Source: Robiginitalea sp.
Lineage (GTDB): Bacteria > Bacteroidota > Bacteroidia > Flavobacteriales > Flavobacteriaceae
NCBI GenBank assembly: GCA_024642005.1
Contig: JAHECA010000009.1
Span: forward strand, 1-64,000
Reading direction: 5' to 3'
DNA length: 64,000 nucleotides
Under the pieces are notes generated by a model. The model saw nothing but the letters and a program-made list of their open reading frames with translations. It was not told the origin of the DNA and did not search any database. Of the stretch, positions 41,172 through 49,375 are shown piece by piece (position 1 is the stretch's first letter; every line of letters starts with the position of its first letter). Made by a program: the position numbers and the translations under genes.

Positions 41172-41431
41172 AGCGGTTGATTTTTGTTTAGCAAGTGGGT
41201 GTGCCCTCGGACCATTCCCGGAACTCACCCCGTTTTTACATAAACATACACAATATTTTTAATTGTAGTTAACTGATATTCAAAACATTGATTGTATTAG
41301 TGATTTTATCTTCCCAGAAGCAACCTTACTGGATTTCTGTCATCTCTTTAAAAAATTGCGCGCTGTTGTCACCCCTACCTGGCTTCAGCTGGCTAGCCGT
41401 TTTTCACTAAGAACCACTCAACTCAGCACCT
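41172..41431. promoter_or_regulatory. Shared regulatory region for DUF5777 and the cytochrome-YceI pair
   Basis: A 260-bp AT-rich divergent gap. It contains a perfect 8-bp palindrome AGTTAACT (41267-41274) near the centre, flanked by TGATATTCAAAACATTGATTG (41275-41295), which has only a half-site resemblance to CRP/FNR-type operators. No perfect TAnnTTTG is seen on either strand, so control may differ from housekeeping genes. The assignment as a shared control region rests on gene orientation. Confidence 0.4.
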
Positions 41432-41818
41432 ATGAAGAAGATCCCATTAATCCTGTTGGCCGTAATACTGGCCGGCACAGTCTCATGCTCCAAAGACGAC
41501 AGTTCAGACCCGGGCAGCACCCCCAACAATGAAGGCAGTACCCCCAACGATCCCGATCCGGATCAGGAGGCACTGTCGTACGCCGCGGACATTCGCCCGA
41601 TCTTTACCGCCAACTGCTCTTCTTGCCACGGCGACCCGCCCACCCAATCTGCCCCTATGTCGCTGATCTCATTGGCACTAATAAAAGATGCCGTCGAAAA
41701 CCGGGGGCTGCTGGGCCGTATTAACAACAACGCCGACCCCATGCCCCCCAACGGCCTGATGCCCCTGGCAACCCGGCAACGCATCGAGGAATGGGTAAAC
41801 CAGGGCTATCCGGAATGA
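41432..41818 (+). CDS. Monohaem c-type cytochrome-like lipoprotein
   Basis: A 128-residue lipoprotein (lipobox AGTVSC, Cys 19) with an acidic, Pro- and Ser-rich linker and a single haem-attachment motif C62-S-S-C65-H66. A Met in PMPPNG near the C-terminus is the likely sixth haem ligand. Resembles the small cytochrome domains attached to planctomycete-type PSD1 and flavobacterial YceI loci. It should be an envelope electron carrier or sensor. Its TGA overlaps the ATG of the YceI gene (ATGA), so translation is coupled. Confidence 0.85.
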   Translation: MKKIPLILLAVILAGTVSCSKDDSSDPGSTPNNEGSTPNDPDPDQEALSYAADIRPIFTANCSSCHGDPPTQSAPMSLISLALIKDAVENRGLLGRINNNADPMPPNGLMPLATRQRIEEWVNQGYPE

Positions 41819-42363
41819 AGCCTGCGATTTTGCTTACGGCCCTGCTGGCCTTTGCAGGATTGAGCTGCCGGGGACAGGAAGGTTATGTAACGCGCAGCGG
41901 GCAAATCCGTTTTAATGCCTCCACACCGCTGGAAGACATCGAAGCGGAAAATTCACGGGTAAATGCCATCCTGAAGCCCGAAAGCGGAGCTTTTGGAGTA
42001 GTACTGCTTATTTCCGAATTCGAATTCCCGCGCAAGCTCATGCAGGAACACTTCAACGAAAACTACCTGGAATCGGTCAAGTATCCAAAAGCAACCTTTT
42101 CAGGAAACATCCTGCCGGGCGACCTGCCTGAAGCACAGGGCAGTTGCGAATGTACAATTAGCGGTACCCTTGCCATTCACGGGGTAAGCCGTCCTCTGAA
42201 GGCTGTCGCCAGCATTACCCAAAACAGCTCCGGGTTCACGTTGCGCACAACGTTTACCATCAGGCCCGAAGACCATGGCATTGAGATCCCGAAACTGCTC
42301 TTTACCAAGATTGCCGAAGAAGTGCAGGTAGCCGTAGACCTGCTTCTTTTACCAGGCGATTGA
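41815..42363 (+). CDS. YceI family protein
   Basis: A 182-residue exported protein of the YceI family, a lipocalin-like beta-barrel that binds polyisoprenoid or fatty amide molecules in the periplasm. The signal peptide is MKPAILLTALLAFAGLSCRGQ (possible lipobox LSC). Family strands include SGQIRFNASTPLEDIEAEN, FNENYLESVKYPKATFSGNI and GTLAIHGVSRPLKA. An upstream ATG at 41791 is in frame but lies inside the cytochrome gene; ATG 41815, overlapping that gene's stop by 4 bp, is preferred. It acts with the cytochrome and probably with the divergent DUF5777 barrel. Confidence 0.93.
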   Translation: MKPAILLTALLAFAGLSCRGQEGYVTRSGQIRFNASTPLEDIEAENSRVNAILKPESGAFGVVLLISEFEFPRKLMQEHFNENYLESVKYPKATFSGNILPGDLPEAQGSCECTISGTLAIHGVSRPLKAVASITQNSSGFTLRTTFTIRPEDHGIEIPKLLFTKIAEEVQVAVDLLLLPGD

Positions 42364-42481
42364 ACCTATGGTCAAGGCCATACCCGGTTAAGCAGGGCCA
42401 AGAACCCGGCATAAATTCTTGGAAGAAGTGGCACAAGTAATGGAAACTTGAGCTACCTTCGCCACGTTTTCAGAGTCGCAT

Positions 42482-43075
42482 TTGTCGCTGTATCAAAAAG
42501 TTCGGGCGGTGGAACGGGAGTTCAGCCACCTGGAAAAGGAGGTAGCCGCCTTCCAAAAGGCTACGGGAATGTCGTGCCTGACCGGCTGCGGCCATTGCTG
42601 CCGGTTCCCGGATATTTCAGCCACCCCGCTCGAATTCCTGCCCCTGGCCTACCACCTCTTCAAAACCGGGCAGGCCGAAGCCTGGTACGAGCGGCTGGCT
42701 TCAGAATCAGAAACACTTTGCCCGTTGTTCACACCCCTGCTGGGTGTGGGCGACAAAGGGTTTTGCAAGGGGTATCAGCACCGGGGCATGATTTGCCGGC
42801 TTTTTGGATTTTCCGCCATGACCGATAAATCTGGGAAGCCCCGCCTGGCCAACTGCAAACCCCTGAAGGAAGAACGACCCCTGGTGGTGGCCCAGGCTGC
42901 GGCCTATGTCGTTTCAGGCGGGCACGCACCTCTGATGCGCGATTACTATTTCAGGCTCCTAGCCATAGACCCCAGGCTGGCCGAACGCCTGCTCCCCATA
43001 CGGGAGGCGATCAGGCAGGCCCTGGCTGCCGTATTGGCCTATTACGCCTTCCGCAGGCCCAGGAAAAGCGGGTGA
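42482..43075 (+). CDS. YkgJ family cysteine-cluster protein
   Basis: A 197-residue protein with the YkgJ/Fe-S cluster pattern C32-x3-C36-x2-C39-C40 (CLTGCGHCC) and further Cys at about 80, 94, 105 and 125 that could complete metal binding. The likely function of the family is zinc or Fe-S binding; role unknown. The protein start requires TTG at 42482 (LSLYQKVRAVEREF), which fits relatives, and there is no ATG nearby. A near-consensus TACCTTCG lies at 42454-42461. It is convergent with carB, with that gene's terminator between them. Confidence 0.85.
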   Translation: MSLYQKVRAVEREFSHLEKEVAAFQKATGMSCLTGCGHCCRFPDISATPLEFLPLAYHLFKTGQAEAWYERLASESETLCPLFTPLLGVGDKGFCKGYQHRGMICRLFGFSAMTDKSGKPRLANCKPLKEERPLVVAQAAAYVVSGGHAPLMRDYYFRLLAIDPRLAERLLPIREAIRQALAAVLAYYAFRRPRKSG

Positions 43076-43114
43076 TGCCCATTTCGGGCCAGGTGGGAAA
43101 AGCCGCTGGCAAAC

Positions 43115-43138
43115 AAAAAATCCCGCCGGGGCGGGATT
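43115..43138 (-). terminator. Terminator after carB
   Basis: GC-rich stem AATCCCGC/GCGGGATT (43119-43138) with a tight loop, followed on the minus strand by six T residues (43120-43115). It is 5 bp after the carB stop. Confidence 0.9.
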
Positions 43139-43142
43139 ATAA

Positions 43143-45995
43143 TTATTTGCTCAGGTACATGGTACGACGCGAGTAGAGGTTGTAGAACTCGTCGTCCTTG
43201 AGGCTGTCTATGAACAGAATGCTCTCCCCGGTGCTCTTCATCTCAGGCCCCAGGTTCTTGTTCACCTTGGGAAACTTGTTGAAACTGAAGACCGGTTGTT
43301 TGATCGCATAGCCTTGAAGTTTTGGGTTGAAGGTAAAGTCTCCCAGCTTGTTCTCGCCCAGCATTACCTTGGTGGCGTAGTTCACATAAGGCTCCCCGTA
43401 AGCCTTCGCAATGAAGGGCACGGTGCGCGAAGCGCGGGGGTTGGCCTCGATCACATACACCTTGTCGTCTTTAACGGCAAACTGGATGTTGATAAGCCCC
43501 ACGGTGCCCAGGGCAAGGGCTATGGTATGGGTGTGGTCGCGAATCTGCTCGAGCACGAATTCGCCGAGGTTAAAGGGCGGAAGGGTGGCATTGGAATCGC
43601 CTGAGTGGATGCCGCAGGGCTCGATGTGCTCCATAATGCCGATGATGTACACGTCTTTCCCATCGCAAATGGCGTCGGCTTCGGCCTCGATGGCGCCGTC
43701 GAGGTAATGGTCGAGCAGCAGCTTGTTGTTGGGAATCTTCCGGAGCAGGTCTACCACATGCTCTTCCAGCTCTTCCTTGTTGATCACGATCTTCATGCCC
43801 TGTCCGCCCAAGACGTATGAGGGGCGCACCAGCAGGGGAAACTTGAGCTGGTCGGCCAGTTTCAGGGCCTGTTCGGCGCTTTCGGCCACCCCGAACTCCG
43901 GGTAGGGAATATGGTGTTCTTTAAGCAGGGTTGAAAAACTGCCCCGGTCTTCGGCCAGGTCGAGGGAAGAGAAGCTGGTGCCTATAATGCGGATGCCATA
44001 TTTGTCGAGCTTCTCGGCCAGTTTGAGAGCCGTCTGGCCCCCGAGCTGTACGATGACCCCTTCGGGTTTTTCGTGCAAGATGATGTCGTAGATATGCTCC
44101 CAGAACACCGGCTCAAAATAGAGCTTGTCGGCAGTGTCGAAATCGGTGGAAACCGTTTCGGGGTTGCAGTTGATCATGATGGTTTCGTACCCGCATTCGG
44201 CAGCGGCCAAGACCCCGTGCACGCAACAGTAATCGAACTCGATCCCCTGCCCGATGCGGTTGGGGCCCGAGCCCAGTACCACGATCTTCTTCCGCTGGGT
44301 AACCACGCTGTCGTTGGCCACGTAACGCGACCCGTCGGGCCGCTCGATTTCCTCCTCAAAGGTGGAATAGTAATAGGGGGTCATGGCGCGGAATTCGGCC
44401 GCACAGGTATCGACCAGCTTGTATACGCGCCTGATGTCCAGCTCCATCCGCTTGGCATGAACCTCACTTTCCCAGCATTCGAGCATGTGGGCGATCTGCC
44501 GGTCGGCGAAGCCTTTTTGCTTGGCCTCCAGCAAAAGGGACTTGGGCAGGCTTTCGACGGTGTGCCGGCTGATTTCCTTTTCCAGCTGATAGAGCTCCTC
44601 GTATTGCCTGAGGAACCACATATCGATCTTGGTGATCTCGTGGATACGGCTCAAGGGGATGCCGAGCTGTATGGCGTCGTAGATCACAAATACCCGGTCC
44701 CAGCTGGCATGGGTGAGCTTATCGATGATTTGGTCGTAGTTGGTATAGCTCTTGCCGTCTGCCCCCAGGCCGTTGCGCTTGATTTCGAGCGACTGGGTGG
44801 CTTTGTGAAGGGCTTCCTGGAACGAACGGCCGATGCCCATTACCTCCCCTACCGACTTCATCTGCAGGCCTAAAGTGCGGTCGGCCCCTTCAAATTTGTC
44901 GAAGTTCCAGCGCGGGATCTTTACGATCACGTAGTCGAGGGTAGGCTCGAACAGGGCTGAAGTCGATTTGGTAATCTGGTTGTCGAGTTCGTCGAGGTTA
45001 TAGCCGATGGCCAGTTTGGCGGCAATCTTGGCGATGGGGTAGCCCGTGGCCTTGGAAGCCAGGGCCGAGGAACGGGAAACCCGCGGGTTGATCTCGATGG
45101 CAATGATATCTTCCTTCTCGTCGGGGCTCACGGCAAACTGCACGTTGCATCCCCCGGCGAAATCGCCTATGCTGCGCATCATCTTGATAGCCATGTCGCG
45201 CATGCGCTGGAAGGTGCGGTCAGACAGGGTCATGGCAGGTGCCACGGTTATGGAATCGCCCGTGTGTATGCCCATGGGGTCCATGTTCTCGATGGTACAG
45301 ATAATGACCACGTTGTCGTTCTTGTCGCGCAGCAGCTCGAGCTCGAATTCCTTCCAGCCCATCATGGCCTTGTCGATCATGACCTCGTGGATGGGGGAAA
45401 TCTCGAGGCCGTGGCTCAGCAGGGAATCAAAATCCTCGGGCTGGTAGACAATGGATGCGCCGGCTCCCCCCAGGGTGAAACTGGCCCGAATTACCAGGGG
45501 GAATCCGAAGTTCTGGGCGATTTCCTTGCCCTGCAGGAAGGAAGTGGCCGTAGCCTGAGGTGCCATGGGCACGCCGATGCGCTCCATGAGCTCGCGGAAC
45601 AGCTCGCGGTCTTCCGTAATGTTGATGGCGTCGATATCTACCCCGATGATCTCGATGCCAAAATCGGTCCAAATCCCCTTGTCGCCAGCCTCGATACACA
45701 GGTTAAGGGCCGTTTGCCCGCCCATGGTGGGCAGTACGGCATCTATTTCGGGGTGGTCCTTCAGCACCTTGACGATAGACTTGGTGGTAAGCGGCAACAG
45801 GTAGATATGATCGGCCATGGTGGGGTCGGTCATGATGGTTGCCGGGTTGCTGTTGATCAAAACCGTCTTGATGCCATCTTCGCGCAGGGACCGCAGCGCC
45901 TGTGAACCCGAATAATCGAATTCGCAGGCCTGTCCGATTACAATAGGTCCGGAACCAATGATAAGTACACAGTTGACGTCTTTTCTTCTGGGCAT
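43143..45995 (-). CDS. carB: Carbamoyl phosphate synthase large subunit
   Basis: A 950-residue CarB making carbamoyl phosphate for pyrimidines and arginine. It has two homologous ATP-grasp halves: carboxy-phosphate domain (about 1-400, starting MPRRKDVNCVLIIGSGPIVIGQACEFDYSG) and carbamoyl-phosphate domain (about 550-935, GSGPNRIGQGIEFDYCCVHGVLAA), with the oligomerisation domain between. The E. coli enzyme (1073 residues) ends in an allosteric MGS domain. Here the chain ends shortly after the second ATP-grasp region, at LYSRRTMYLSK, so the ornithine/UMP/IMP regulatory domain is absent, as in flavobacterial relatives. carA is not nearby. It follows rpmH on the minus strand. Confidence 0.96.
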   Translation of the reverse strand: MPRRKDVNCVLIIGSGPIVIGQACEFDYSGSQALRSLREDGIKTVLINSNPATIMTDPTMADHIYLLPLTTKSIVKVLKDHPEIDAVLPTMGGQTALNLCIEAGDKGIWTDFGIEIIGVDIDAINITEDRELFRELMERIGVPMAPQATATSFLQGKEIAQNFGFPLVIRASFTLGGAGASIVYQPEDFDSLLSHGLEISPIHEVMIDKAMMGWKEFELELLRDKNDNVVIICTIENMDPMGIHTGDSITVAPAMTLSDRTFQRMRDMAIKMMRSIGDFAGGCNVQFAVSPDEKEDIIAIEINPRVSRSSALASKATGYPIAKIAAKLAIGYNLDELDNQITKSTSALFEPTLDYVIVKIPRWNFDKFEGADRTLGLQMKSVGEVMGIGRSFQEALHKATQSLEIKRNGLGADGKSYTNYDQIIDKLTHASWDRVFVIYDAIQLGIPLSRIHEITKIDMWFLRQYEELYQLEKEISRHTVESLPKSLLLEAKQKGFADRQIAHMLECWESEVHAKRMELDIRRVYKLVDTCAAEFRAMTPYYYSTFEEEIERPDGSRYVANDSVVTQRKKIVVLGSGPNRIGQGIEFDYCCVHGVLAAAECGYETIMINCNPETVSTDFDTADKLYFEPVFWEHIYDIILHEKPEGVIVQLGGQTALKLAEKLDKYGIRIIGTSFSSLDLAEDRGSFSTLLKEHHIPYPEFGVAESAEQALKLADQLKFPLLVRPSYVLGGQGMKIVINKEELEEHVVDLLRKIPNNKLLLDHYLDGAIEAEADAICDGKDVYIIGIMEHIEPCGIHSGDSNATLPPFNLGEFVLEQIRDHTHTIALALGTVGLINIQFAVKDDKVYVIEANPRASRTVPFIAKAYGEPYVNYATKVMLGENKLGDFTFNPKLQGYAIKQPVFSFNKFPKVNKNLGPEMKSTGESILFIDSLKDDEFYNLYSRRTMYLSK

Positions 45996-46024
45996 TTTAT
46001 AACGGTTTTTTTGAGATTAGGGTA

Positions 46025-46057
46025 TAAAAAAAAGGTGTTACAACGAGCGTAACACCT
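46025..46057 (-). terminator. Terminator after rpmH
   Basis: Stem AGGTGTTAC (46033-46041) with GTAACACCT (46049-46057), and a T-run on the minus strand (46032-46025). It lies between rpmH and carB, 26 bp after the rpmH stop. Confidence 0.9.
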
Positions 46058-46082
46058 TTGGATTTTATGATGGGGTATGTCA

Positions 46083-46241
46083 TTACTTTTTGTGTCTCGA
46101 CTCTGAAGATACGCTCAATTTTTTGCGTCCTTTCGCTCTTCTGCGGGCCAAAACCTTCCGGCCATTCGCACTGGCCATGCGCTCCCGGAAACCGTGCTTA
46201 TTTCTTCTCTTTCTCTTGGAGGGTTGAAATGTTCTTTTCAT
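46083..46241 (-). CDS. rpmH: 50S ribosomal protein L34
   Basis: A 52-residue, strongly basic L34. The translated start is [20 protein letters not shown], the middle is [22 protein letters not shown], and the chain ends [10 protein letters not shown]. The first part is the universal L34 signature. The Bacteroidota C-terminal extension ([10 protein letters not shown]) makes it slightly longer than the E. coli 46-residue protein. It has a very good promoter and its own terminator. rnpA and dnaA, which often adjoin it in other phyla, are not adjacent here. Confidence 0.97.
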   Translation of the reverse strand: MKRTFQPSKRKRRNKHGFRERMASANGRKVLARRRAKGRKKLSVSSESRHKK

Positions 46242-46302
46242 GTTGGAGGATTTATCCGCAGCCCGGCCTAATTTGGCCTCAAAGCCTTTAAAAATCTGGG
46301 CG

Positions 46303-46332
46303 CAAATATACGAAGAGTTTTGGCAATCCCAA
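46303..46332 (-). promoter_or_regulatory. Promoter of rpmH
   Basis: Minus-strand TTG (46332-46330), 19-bp spacer and perfect -7 TATATTTG (46310-46303), as strong a match as the leftward promoter at the left edge. The leader to the ATG is about 60 nt. Confidence 0.7.
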
Positions 46333-46365
46333 ATCCAAATAAATTTTTTTTAGAATTGTTTTTAC

Positions 46366-46373
46366 TACTTTTG
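46366..46373 (+). promoter_or_regulatory. -7 element for the DUF6263 gene
   Basis: TACTTTTG, a perfect TAnnTTTG, 27 nt upstream of the ATG at 46401. No -33 TTG at the standard spacing. Confidence 0.55.
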
Positions 46374-46400
46374 CGCTAGCTTTTCCAACGAGCATAGTCC

Positions 46401-47312
46401 ATGCTGAAATCCTGCCTTTCGCTACTGGTTTTACTTCTTTTCGCCACGGGTTTCCAAACCCGGGCACAGGAAGGGGAACTCCTCGCCTATCAACTTAGGA
46501 AAGGAGACCAGTTTATGGTGGAGCAGCAGTCTGAACAGCAGGTTTTCCAGCAAATTGACGGAGCTCAGCACCGGCTTACCAACCGCATCTCGGCCAAGCT
46601 CCAATTCAAGGTGGTTGGAAAACAGGAGCGCAACTACCTGCTCGACTTTACATTCAAAGACCTGGCCTTCAGCATTGTCAGTAACATCCAGGGGGAACTC
46701 CTGAACATTCGGGCCCAGGAGCTCGACCCGGCCGACGTGCAATCGCGCCTTTTCCACAGCCTGTTGAACACCCCTGTACGGATGGAACTCAGCCCGCAGG
46801 GCAAAATACTGGAAGTGATAGGGGGCGACAGCCTGGTGGCGCGCATGATGGCCAGTACCGGCCTGGAGGACGGTATCGCCAAAACGCAGATCCGCAACTC
46901 CCTGGAACAGCAGTACAGCTCCAGGGCCCTTGCGGAAAGCTACCAACAGATGACCTATTTCTATCCCTTGGACCTGGTGTCGGTTGGCGATAGCTGGAAG
47001 AATACCTTTGAAGGTAAGCTTGAGGTGTCAAATACCTGGACCCTTGACAGCCTGCTGGCCGACCGGGCCGTTATCAGCGGGGAGGCTGTTATTAGCATGC
47101 ACACCCTGGAATCGGGCACTGGCATGGATTTGGAAGGGACCCAGCATACCCGGATAAAAACAGACCGTCGCAGCGGCTTCATCGGCCAAATGCATGTGGA
47201 AAGCTCGGCCGAAGGCGTTACGACCCCGGCCCAGACCGAAAATGTGGAAATCCCGACGCGCATTACCACCCGAATATCATACACCCTTATAGACTTCAAA
47301 CATGTTCAATAA
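46401..47312 (+). CDS. DUF6263 family exported protein
   Basis: A 303-residue exported protein with signal peptide MLKSCLSLLVLLLFATGFQTRAQ. The body resembles DUF6263 proteins of Bacteroidota: an N-terminal beta region (LAYQLRKGDQFMVEQQSEQQVFQQIDG), a conserved FKDLAFSIVSNIQGEL and RMELSPQGKILEVIGG, and a C-terminal strand with TTRISYTLIDF. No active site is known. The next gene overlaps its 3' end by 11 bp. Confidence 0.78.
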   Translation: MLKSCLSLLVLLLFATGFQTRAQEGELLAYQLRKGDQFMVEQQSEQQVFQQIDGAQHRLTNRISAKLQFKVVGKQERNYLLDFTFKDLAFSIVSNIQGELLNIRAQELDPADVQSRLFHSLLNTPVRMELSPQGKILEVIGGDSLVARMMASTGLEDGIAKTQIRNSLEQQYSSRALAESYQQMTYFYPLDLVSVGDSWKNTFEGKLEVSNTWTLDSLLADRAVISGEAVISMHTLESGTGMDLEGTQHTRIKTDRRSGFIGQMHVESSAEGVTTPAQTENVEIPTRITTRISYTLIDFKHVQ

Positions 47313-47817
47313 GAATATCAAACTCGCCCTGGCCTTTCTGACCGTAGCCTATGCAGGTTACCAGTTTGTACAGGGAGGCATTGGCAACGGCATTGCCCTG
47401 CTCCTGCTGGCAGGTATTTTCGTGTTCCTCTATTTCCGCAATGAAATCATTTTGCTGTCGTTCCTGCGGATGCGCAAGCAGGACCTGGACGGGACCGAGC
47501 GTTGGCTGACCCGCATCAGGAACCCCGAGGGAGCCCTAACTGTAAAGCAGCAGGGGTATTACAACTACCTCCTGGGCATTATCTACTCCCAAAAAAACCT
47601 CACGCAGGCCGAGAAGTATTTCCGGAAGGCGATAAAACTGGGGCTGAACATGGACTACGACCTGGCCATGGCCAAGCTGAGCCTGGCGGGTATTGCCATG
47701 CAGAAGCGGCGCAAGCGCGAAGCAACCACCCTGTTGCAGGAAGCGAAAAAGCTCGATAAAAACAACATGCTGAGCGAGCAGGTAAAAATGATGCAGCAAC
47801 AGCTCAAGAAGATTTAA
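47302..47817 (+). CDS. Membrane protein with TPR-like repeats
   Basis: A 171-residue protein with two membrane helices (about 8-22 and 29-50), then a cytosolic helical stretch with one to two TPR-like motifs (YYNYLLGIIYSQKNLTQAEKYFRKAIKLGL) and a Lys/Gln-rich tail. No catalytic motif. It overlaps the DUF6263 gene by 11 bp and probably acts as a scaffold in the same process. Family name not certain. Confidence 0.7.
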   Translation: MFNKNIKLALAFLTVAYAGYQFVQGGIGNGIALLLLAGIFVFLYFRNEIILLSFLRMRKQDLDGTERWLTRIRNPEGALTVKQQGYYNYLLGIIYSQKNLTQAEKYFRKAIKLGLNMDYDLAMAKLSLAGIAMQKRRKREATTLLQEAKKLDKNNMLSEQVKMMQQQLKKI

Positions 47818-47988
47818 GCGACTTCCACTCCCACACCTATCGGCACCAGGTGACGAACACCAGGCTAACTGAATGGAAAACGGGCATACCTGGCTCAGGT
47901 TCAGAAGGGTTCGAACCCCTCCCCCGCCCGACTTCAAAATACCGACCCAGACTGCAATTGCCAATCGCAACCCCCAGAGTTTTTCGCT
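47818..47988. other. Gap between the TPR gene and the SdpI gene
   Basis: A 171-bp stretch between convergent genes. It contains the 12-bp palindrome GGGTTCGAACCC (47907-47918), which looks like a tRNA T-arm, but no complete tRNA can be folded around it on either strand. No T-run terminator is visible. Confidence 0.4.
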
Positions 47989-48330
47989 TCAGGGACCAAA
48001 ACGCCTTTTGATTTTCCCCCGAACCTTCCAGAAAATAAAGACGACCGAAGCTACCAACAGGAGAATGGCCAGAAACAATGCGTAAGCGGGAACCGGCCAC
48101 CAGAATAAGCAGGGGATTGCAAGCAGGGCCAGGGCTGCGCCGACCTGCATCATAGCTTTTGCGCCCTCGCGTTGGGCAAAGTCCCAACGTTCCTGATTCC
48201 GCATGGAGGCAGCGGTCCGGTATCCGTAGAACCAATTGATGCGCTTCGGGGGATTGCGCAATACGATCCATCCGCTCAGCGCAAAGAGAATCCCGGTAAT
48301 TCCAAGCGTCAGGGAAAGCGGACTGAGCAT
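47989..48330 (-). CDS. SdpI family membrane protein
   Basis: A 113-residue membrane protein resembling the SdpI/YhfL family, named for the B. subtilis immunity protein to the SdpC toxin. Three membrane segments are likely, separated by the conserved NPPKRINWFYGYRTAASMRNQERWDFAQREGAK pattern (about 27-58). A strong Shine-Dalgarno AGGAGGT (48343-48337) lies upstream. It is placed 6-7 nt before the ATG at 48330 but only 0-1 nt before the ATG at 48336, so 48330 is chosen. In bacteria without Sdp toxin this family is of unknown function. Confidence 0.85.
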   Translation of the reverse strand: MLSPLSLTLGITGILFALSGWIVLRNPPKRINWFYGYRTAASMRNQERWDFAQREGAKAMMQVGAALALLAIPCLFWWPVPAYALFLAILLLVASVVFIFWKVRGKIKRRFGP

Positions 48331-48376
48331 GGTCATGACCTCCTGTAAAAGGTTCCAACCGTGTGCCCGATACCCC

Positions 48377-49342
48377 TCAAATACCTGTCTTGTAATACCC
48401 CTTCATGGGAATGGCGATCTGGTATTCTTTGCCCGAGGCATTGTTGAGGTGGGGCTCGCGCAGCCAGGGGTTGTGCCGCTTGAGTATTTTGTAGTTGATC
48501 TCGTATTGTTTGGCGAATTCGGCAAAGTCGGCCACCGGGCTGTCCACCTCTACCTGAAAGGTGGGCACGTTGTTGTACAGGTCGCCGGGCTCCACGATAA
48601 AGCCGTACTTCTCAGGATTCGAAAGTATCTCCTTGATGGCCAGGATGCGGAACACGTATCGGCCGGTTTCCTCGCCCAGCAGCAGGTCGTAGTAGCCGTC
48701 TACCTTCTGGATGTTCCTATACTTGTCTATGGAACCGGTGCCCGTGTTATAAACCGCGGCGGCAAGGGTCCAGGAGCCGTATTTCTCCTTGTAGCGCTTC
48801 AGGTACTGACAGGCGGCCTCGGTAGCCTTTTCCAGGTGGTAGCGCTCGTCTACGTTGTCGTTCACCTCCAGGCCGTATTCGCGCCCCGTGGCCTTCATGA
48901 TCTGCCAGAAACCGGCCGCCCCTGCTGGGGATACCACATTCTGCAGGCCACTTTCGGCTACAGCCAGGTATTTGAAATCGTCCGGGATCCCATTCTTGGC
49001 CAGGATGGGTTCCATGACGGGGAAGTATTTGTTCGCCCGCTTCATCAGCAGCAGGGCGTTCGATTGCCAGTAGGTGTTTACCAAAAATTCCCGGTCGATG
49101 CGCTCGAGCACCTCGGGGTCTTCCTGAGGCACTTCTTCCCCGGCGAAAATCAGATTTTCGGGGATGTCGATGGCCGTGATGCGATAGGCAGGGCCCACAT
49201 TTTTATCGCCCCCACCGTCGGCGTCGGGTCCGGATACCACAGCTCCCTGCATCGGGCTGATTCCCTGCTGGACAGCAAAGACCAGCGTACTCAGCACACT
49301 CAATAAACCAATAACCATCAGGCTGTTTCTTAAAAACCGCAT
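48377..49342 (-). CDS. MltD-like lytic transglycosylase
   Basis: A 321-residue exported murein hydrolase. The signal peptide (about 8-24) is followed by a lysozyme-like SLT domain (about 95-230) with catalytic E130 in AVAESGLQ, FWQIMKATGREYGLEVN, and AAVYNTG. After it a short C-terminal stretch with YNNVPTFQVEVDSPV resembles a single LysM-like or substrate-binding region. It should cleave peptidoglycan glycan strands to anhydro-MurNAc ends. A perfect -7 element precedes it. Confidence 0.93.
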   Translation of the reverse strand: MRFLRNSLMVIGLLSVLSTLVFAVQQGISPMQGAVVSGPDADGGGDKNVGPAYRITAIDIPENLIFAGEEVPQEDPEVLERIDREFLVNTYWQSNALLLMKRANKYFPVMEPILAKNGIPDDFKYLAVAESGLQNVVSPAGAAGFWQIMKATGREYGLEVNDNVDERYHLEKATEAACQYLKRYKEKYGSWTLAAAVYNTGTGSIDKYRNIQKVDGYYDLLLGEETGRYVFRILAIKEILSNPEKYGFIVEPGDLYNNVPTFQVEVDSPVADFAEFAKQYEINYKILKRHNPWLREPHLNNASGKEYQIAIPMKGYYKTGI

Positions 49343-49367
49343 AACTAAGCATTTAGCGTTGATACCT

Positions 49368-49375
49368 CAAAGGTA
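49368..49375 (-). promoter_or_regulatory. -7 element for the lytic transglycosylase gene
   Basis: Minus-strand TACCTTTG, perfect TAnnTTTG, immediately after the stop codon of the upstream alpha/beta hydrolase gene and 25 nt before the ATG. Confidence 0.55.

Noticed and set aside
41267-41295. CRP/FNR-type operator near the DUF5777 gene
   Set aside because: Only one half-site resembles the consensus; the other arm does not match, so I list it only as a weak possibility in the regulatory feature.
47907-47918. GGGTTCGAACCC, like a tRNA T-arm
   Set aside because: No matching acceptor, D or anticodon arms can be found on either strand. The string is a simple perfect palindrome and is in a short intergenic gap.
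47837-48358. A longer minus-strand frame overlapping the SdpI gene
   Set aside because: Its translation has no family features, whereas the alternate frame gives a clear SdpI-family protein with a good ribosome-binding site.
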